Source: an uncultured Rhodospirillales bacterium
GTDB taxonomy: Bacteria; Pseudomonadota; Alphaproteobacteria; Rhodospirillales; CALINB01
Assembly (NCBI GenBank): GCA_938045325.1
Contig: CALINB010000024.1
Location: 1-33,879 of the forward strand
Length of the DNA stretch: 33,879 nt
Direction of reading: 5' to 3'
Shown here: positions 30,354 through 33,879 of the stretch, piece after piece
Layout: every line of letters starts with the position of its first letter
How positions within the stretch are numbered: the stretch's first letter is position 1
Made by a program: the position numbers and the translations under genes
The notes under the pieces: generated by a model
Seen by the model: the letters and a program-made list of their open reading frames with translations, nothing else
Database searches by the model: none
Told to the model about the DNA's origin: nothing

Positions 30354-31721
30354 TCAGCTCTTACCCGTAAAATCGATTTTCGAGACGTCGTCGATTTTTT
30401 CGATGTCACAAAGTCTATCGAACAGGCGTGCCGCTTCCTTATCGCCGAGACGGTACGCGAGCTTCATGTATTTTTCGCGCAAATCATCGAGGCTGAACGG
30501 CCCGGTCGGCAGGCCTTTGAACGCGGGCGCATCGTGACTGATCGTGCGGCCGTCTTTTAATGTGACGTGCAATACGCTGCCGTAGGCGTATTCGAAACGC
30601 CGGTCCTGCGGCAGCTCTTTCAGCGTCGTGTTGCGACAGACTTCGCGGATCTTCGGATCGTTGACGCTTTCTTCCGAGAAGTTGCGCGGATCGAGCGGAT
30701 CTTTAAACAACGCAAGCGCGGTGCAAAATTGGGTGCTGTATTGCCCGAGCATGACGTCGGTGGGTTCCGGAATATCGTGATGGGATACAATCTTCTCGTT
30801 GCCCTCGATCACGATGCTCGCGACATCGTCGCCCGTGAAGCCGTGTTCGGCTTTCATATCAAGGATGCCTTGGATCGGCGTGTGCGATGTGATGTGCGCG
30901 GAATAGCGCTTGAACACGATGAACTGCGCGTCCCAGCGCTCGCCCAACTCCTTGGTTAATTCCTCAGCCTTGGCGTCGCGGGCATACACATTAATGAATC
31001 CGAATGTGCCTTCGAGCACGGTGTTGGGACCGGTAAAGCCGTCGCGTGCCAGGGTCGCCGCGAAGATGCCGCTTTCCGCGGCGCGGCCCAAGTGCAAGCG
31101 CTTAACCATGCCGCCGGTGCCGGACTTGGCGAATTCGAGCAAGCCCGAAGAGAGCGAACCGGCGATGCCGAGGCCGTTGGTGAGGTGTTCGGCATCCAAT
31201 CCCATCAGCTTGCCCGCGGTGATCGAGCCGCCGAAACCGCCGTTGATGCCGGGCGCGTGAAAGCCCAGCTCTTCGCACGATTGCTTACAGGCATTGCCGA
31301 TCCGGTTCAGCACTTCGATACCGCAAGTGAACGCGGTGATGATGTCCTTGCCCGATGAACCGAGTTCCTGACCCATCGCCATCGCAGACGGCACCATGAT
31401 CGCGCCCGGGTGCATGCCGACCGACGGCATGCGCAAATTATCAAGCTCGAACGAGTGCGACAGCGCGCCGTTCGACAGCGCCGCCATCGCCGGCTGCACG
31501 CGGTATCCCTCGGGCCCGAAGATGCTGCTTTTGCCGTCGCGGCCCGTCGTCGTCGCGTGCTTGATGATCATTTTGCTCCACGGCAGTTCCGAGCCGAAGG
31601 TGCAGGCGGCGACCGTATCGATGATGCAGAATTTCGTTCGCTCAACGATGTCCGCGGGGATCTGGTCGAAGGTTAAATCGGCGGCGAATTTGGCCAGGGT
31701 TTGCGTCTGATTGAGGGGCAT
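30354..31721 (-). CDS. MmgE/PrpD family protein (KRLH subtype, with leuCD-like genes)
   Basis: A 455-residue MmgE/PrpD protein. Active-site stretches are FELDNLRMPSVGMHPGA (91-107), GMVKRLHLG and FKRYSAHITSHTP. The usual second Asp of the DD pair is Asn (N95), and the lysine-region cysteines of the tandem copies are absent. It shares the KRxH form with the copy at 8404, but the two differ widely elsewhere. It begins 30 bases downstream of a leuD-like gene, so a three-gene operon (leuC-like, leuD-like, mmgE) is likely. Such a set could perform two successive dehydration/hydration steps on one hydroxy diacid. The protein ends in FTGKS, without the AAE tail. Confidence 0.85.
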   Translation of the reverse strand: MPLNQTQTLAKFAADLTFDQIPADIVERTKFCIIDTVAACTFGSELPWSKMIIKHATTTGRDGKSSIFGPEGYRVQPAMAALSNGALSHSFELDNLRMPSVGMHPGAIMVPSAMAMGQELGSSGKDIITAFTCGIEVLNRIGNACKQSCEELGFHAPGINGGFGGSITAGKLMGLDAEHLTNGLGIAGSLSSGLLEFAKSGTGGMVKRLHLGRAAESGIFAATLARDGFTGPNTVLEGTFGFINVYARDAKAEELTKELGERWDAQFIVFKRYSAHITSHTPIQGILDMKAEHGFTGDDVASIVIEGNEKIVSHHDIPEPTDVMLGQYSTQFCTALALFKDPLDPRNFSEESVNDPKIREVCRNTTLKELPQDRRFEYAYGSVLHVTLKDGRTISHDAPAFKGLPTGPFSLDDLREKYMKLAYRLGDKEAARLFDRLCDIEKIDDVSKIDFTGKS

Positions 31722-31751
31722 CGTGCAGGTTCCTTTTGTGGGATGAAACGG

Positions 31752-32378
31752 TTATTCGGCGCCGGGTTGATCGAGAAAAGCCGCCGATTCGTGGTGTTTT
31801 TTCTTAAATGAATCGATATCGGATTGAAATTCCTGGGTCCGCGCGACGGCATCGAGGCCGTTGAGCAGGCAGCGTTTCGATACCGGATTAACGTCGAACT
31901 TATAGACGTGATTATCCGGCCCGCGGACGGTTTGGTATTCGAGATCGATGGTCAGTTCGGCGCCGGGATTTTCATGCAATTGCTGGCGCAGTTTCACGAC
32001 TTCCTCTTGCTTCAACTTCACCGGCAGGACACCGTTCTGCAGGCAGTTGTTATAATGAATATCGCCGAAGCTTGATGCGATCACCGCGCGCGCGCCGAAG
32101 CTCATGATGGCATAGACGGCCGACTCGCGCGATGAGCCGCCGCCCCAGTTGCGGTCGGCAACGATAATCTTGGCATTGCGGAACGGCTCTTTATTGAGGA
32201 TGAACTCGGGGATTTCCGTGCCATCGGCGTTGAAGCGCAGGTAATGGAACAGAATTTTCGGGTAAAACGGATCGCCGACCGGGACCTTGTTAAATTCCGT
32301 CGGGCAGATTTGGTTGGTATCCACGTTGGGAATATCGATCGGGGCGGCAATGCCGGTTAGCGTTGTGAAAGCTTCCAT
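31752..32378 (-). CDS. leuD: 3-isopropylmalate dehydratase small subunit-like (LeuD family)
   Basis: A 208-residue swivel-domain subunit of a LeuCD-type hydro-lyase. The ATG at 32378 is chosen because it shares its A with the stop of leuC (TAATG); the frame is open further upstream but there overlaps leuC. Motifs are IPNVDTNQICPTEF (19-32), the counterpart of the LeuD VDTDQIIPxxF segment, RNWGGGSSRESA, and FGDIHYNNCLQNGVLPV. Normal LeuD proteins read GSSREHA; here the His is Ser, and the following residues VYAI replace PWAL. That loop shapes the substrate pocket, so isopropylmalate may not be the substrate. Alternatives are 2,3-dimethylmalate, citraconate/methylmalate or maleate-type substrates. 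The symbol indicates family, not proven function. Confidence 0.8.
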   Translation of the reverse strand: MEAFTTLTGIAAPIDIPNVDTNQICPTEFNKVPVGDPFYPKILFHYLRFNADGTEIPEFILNKEPFRNAKIIVADRNWGGGSSRESAVYAIMSFGARAVIASSFGDIHYNNCLQNGVLPVKLKQEEVVKLRQQLHENPGAELTIDLEYQTVRGPDNHVYKFDVNPVSKRCLLNGLDAVARTQEFQSDIDSFKKKHHESAAFLDQPGAE

Positions 32379-33799
32379 TAGGCGTCTCCTCGAAGAATTG
32401 TCCGCACATCCGTCAGTGTGCCTTTGATGGCCGCCGCCGCGGCCATGGCCGGGCTGACGAGGTGCGTGCGTCCGCCACGGCCTTGCCGGCCTTTGAAGTT
32501 GCGGTTCGAGGTCGAAGCACTTCGTTCGCCCGGCTGCAACTTGTCGCCGTTCAAGGCGGTGCAGAGCGAACAGCCCGGCGCGCGCCATTCGAAACCGGAT
32601 TGTTCGAATATTTTATCCAACCCTTCAGCTTCGGCCTGGTTTTTGATCGAGACCGAACCCGGCACGATCCAAGCGGGAATTTTCGCCTTGCCGTGTTTGG
32701 CGACTTCGGCCGCCGCGCGCAGGTCCTCGATACGCGAATTGGTACACGATCCGATAAACACTTTATCGATCGGAATATCGGCAACGGCCATGCCGGGTTT
32801 GAGTTCCATGTATTCGAGCATGTCCTCGATCTCGGCTTTCTTATCGGCACTCGGCGCATCATTCGGCGAAGGGACATGCGCGGTGATCGGTACAGCGGTT
32901 TCGGGATTGGTGCCCCACGTGACCGTTGGCGCGATGTCGGCGGCATCGAGTGAGACTTCGGTATCGAAAACCGCGTCATCATCCGAAGGCAGCGTTTTCC
33001 AATTCGCCACGGCGGCATCCCATTGCTTGCCCTTGGGCGCGAATTCGCGGCCTTCGACATATTCAAATGTTGTCTCATCCGGCGCGATCAATCCGGCCCG
33101 CCCGCCGGCTTCGATCGACATATTGCTGACCGTCATGCGTTGTTCCATGGTCATGTTGCGAAAGGCCGAGCCGGCGTATTCGAGGGCGTGGCCTGCGCCG
33201 CCGCCGTGGCCGATCTTCGCGATGATCGCCAAAATGACGTCCTTGGCATGCACGCCGAAGCCGAGCTCACCGTCGACGGTAATGCGCATGGTTTTCGGTT
33301 TGCGCTGCCAAATGGTTTGCGTGACCATAATGTGGAAGATTTCCGACGCTCCCGCGCCGAAGGATATATTGCCCAGTGCGCCGTGGGTGGATGTGTGTGA
33401 ATCGGCGCCTACCAGCAAAATGCCGGGAATCGAAACGCCCAGCTCCGGCCCGGCGACGTGTAAAATCCCCTGCTTGGGGTCGTCGATGCCGTAAAAATGA
33501 ATGTTGCTGTCGGTCGAGTTCTTGGCCAGCAGCTTGACCATGCCGCGAATTTTCTCATCGGGGATGGCATCGACCCCGGCATCGCGGATTTTCGGGTCGG
33601 TCGGCACGTAATGATCCGAAAATGAGAAGACTTTATCGGGCTCGGCGATGGTGCGGCCTTCACGCTCCAGCCGGTCAAAGGTATGGCGCGAGCCTTCATG
33701 GATCAGGCAGCGGTCAACATAAAGAAGCGTTTCGTCTTCTTCCTGGGTAATCACATGTTGATCCCAGATTTTTTCGAACATCGTTTTTGAAGATGCCAA
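32378..33799 (-). CDS. leuC: 3-isopropylmalate dehydratase large subunit-like (LeuC family)
   Basis: A 473-residue [4Fe-4S] hydro-lyase subunit. Cluster cysteines are C352 (GSCTNSR), C410 and C413 (GCSLC). ADSHTSTHGALG (132-143) and ASTSNRNFKGRQGRGGRTHLVSPAMA match the family closely. Where LeuC normally reads GCSMCLAMNPD, this one has GCSLCTALNGD, another sign of divergence. The start is a TTG at 33799, supported by a strong SD (GGGAGGA) five bases upstream; the first in-frame ATG (33781) would put the SD too far away. No leuA or leuB is present. Instead the operon continues into the leuD-like subunit and an MmgE/PrpD gene, so a catabolic role on another hydroxy diacid is more likely than leucine synthesis. 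Confidence 0.85.
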   Translation of the reverse strand: MASSKTMFEKIWDQHVITQEEDETLLYVDRCLIHEGSRHTFDRLEREGRTIAEPDKVFSFSDHYVPTDPKIRDAGVDAIPDEKIRGMVKLLAKNSTDSNIHFYGIDDPKQGILHVAGPELGVSIPGILLVGADSHTSTHGALGNISFGAGASEIFHIMVTQTIWQRKPKTMRITVDGELGFGVHAKDVILAIIAKIGHGGGAGHALEYAGSAFRNMTMEQRMTVSNMSIEAGGRAGLIAPDETTFEYVEGREFAPKGKQWDAAVANWKTLPSDDDAVFDTEVSLDAADIAPTVTWGTNPETAVPITAHVPSPNDAPSADKKAEIEDMLEYMELKPGMAVADIPIDKVFIGSCTNSRIEDLRAAAEVAKHGKAKIPAWIVPGSVSIKNQAEAEGLDKIFEQSGFEWRAPGCSLCTALNGDKLQPGERSASTSNRNFKGRQGRGGRTHLVSPAMAAAAAIKGTLTDVRTILRGDA

Positions 33800-33821
33800 G
33801 GATTCCTCCCATTTTTAGCCG

Positions 33822-33837
33822 ATTATACGGTATTATA
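33822..33837 (-). promoter_or_regulatory. Possible -10 elements for the leuC-like operon
   Basis: On the minus strand two TATAAT hexamers occur ten bases apart (33837-33832 and 33827-33822), just upstream of the SD and TTG start at 33799. No convincing -35 is visible at the matching distance. The short leader would be about 15-20 bases. Confidence 0.35.
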
Positions 33838-33879
33838 ATGTGTGCCGGGGTGGCGTGGCGCGACCCCCGGAAGATCAAA

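Noticed and set aside
32378-33799. Leucine biosynthesis operon
   Set aside because: No leuA or leuB. The pocket motifs differ from LeuC/LeuD, and the downstream partner is an MmgE/PrpD gene.

Overview
The window looks like chromosomal DNA of a moderately GC-rich alphaproteobacterium, probably an uncultured Rhodospirillales-like lineage. The basis is the codon style, the cctcaggatgagg-type intergenic palindromes, and the gene content, which is almost entirely organic-acid and CoA-ester catabolism. No rRNA, tRNA, CRISPR array or complete insertion sequence was seen. The lineage is an inference; no marker gene is present.

Left part (1-9.8 kb). A minus-strand operon (4607 to 1) encodes an acyl-CoA carboxylase beta-type subunit, a class III CoA-transferase, two half-size MaoC hot-dog hydratases and an HMG-CoA-lyase-like enzyme cut by the window edge. 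Its parts suggest CoA activation, hydration and C-C cleavage of a branched or unsaturated dicarboxylate. Divergent from it are a 4,5-dihydroxyphthalate-decarboxylase-like protein and a GNAT acetyltransferase. They meet a convergent enolase-superfamily gene with unusual active-site residues. Next comes a plus-strand pair: an isocitrate-lyase/PEP-mutase-family lyase and an MmgE/PrpD protein.

Middle part (9.9-14.1 kb). A minus-strand operon carries a TcuA-like FAD enzyme, a thioredoxin-domain fusion protein, a small UGSC-family selenoprotein and a small membrane protein. The selenoprotein is read through an in-frame TGA (codon 93), and a good bacterial SECIS hairpin follows it. A conventional gene call would split it in two. 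This is the most distinctive system in the window.

Right part (14.2-33.8 kb). A second isocitrate-lyase-family gene and an AcnA-type aconitase are followed by five same-strand, closely related MmgE/PrpD genes between 19.1 and 30.2 kb. The array is interrupted by a decayed TauD-like fragment, a hybrid histidine kinase, a lone terminase-small-subunit-like gene and a hipA fragment. A minus-strand leuC-like/leuD-like/mmgE operon closes the window. With the copy at 8.4 kb there are seven MmgE/PrpD homologues here. They sit beside two ICL-family lyases, an aconitase and a LeuCD-type hydro-lyase. Together these suggest a cluster for dehydrating, isomerising and cleaving hydroxy di- and tricarboxylic acids, with paralogues probably diverged in substrate. 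Palindromic repeats sit at several edges of the duplicated genes.
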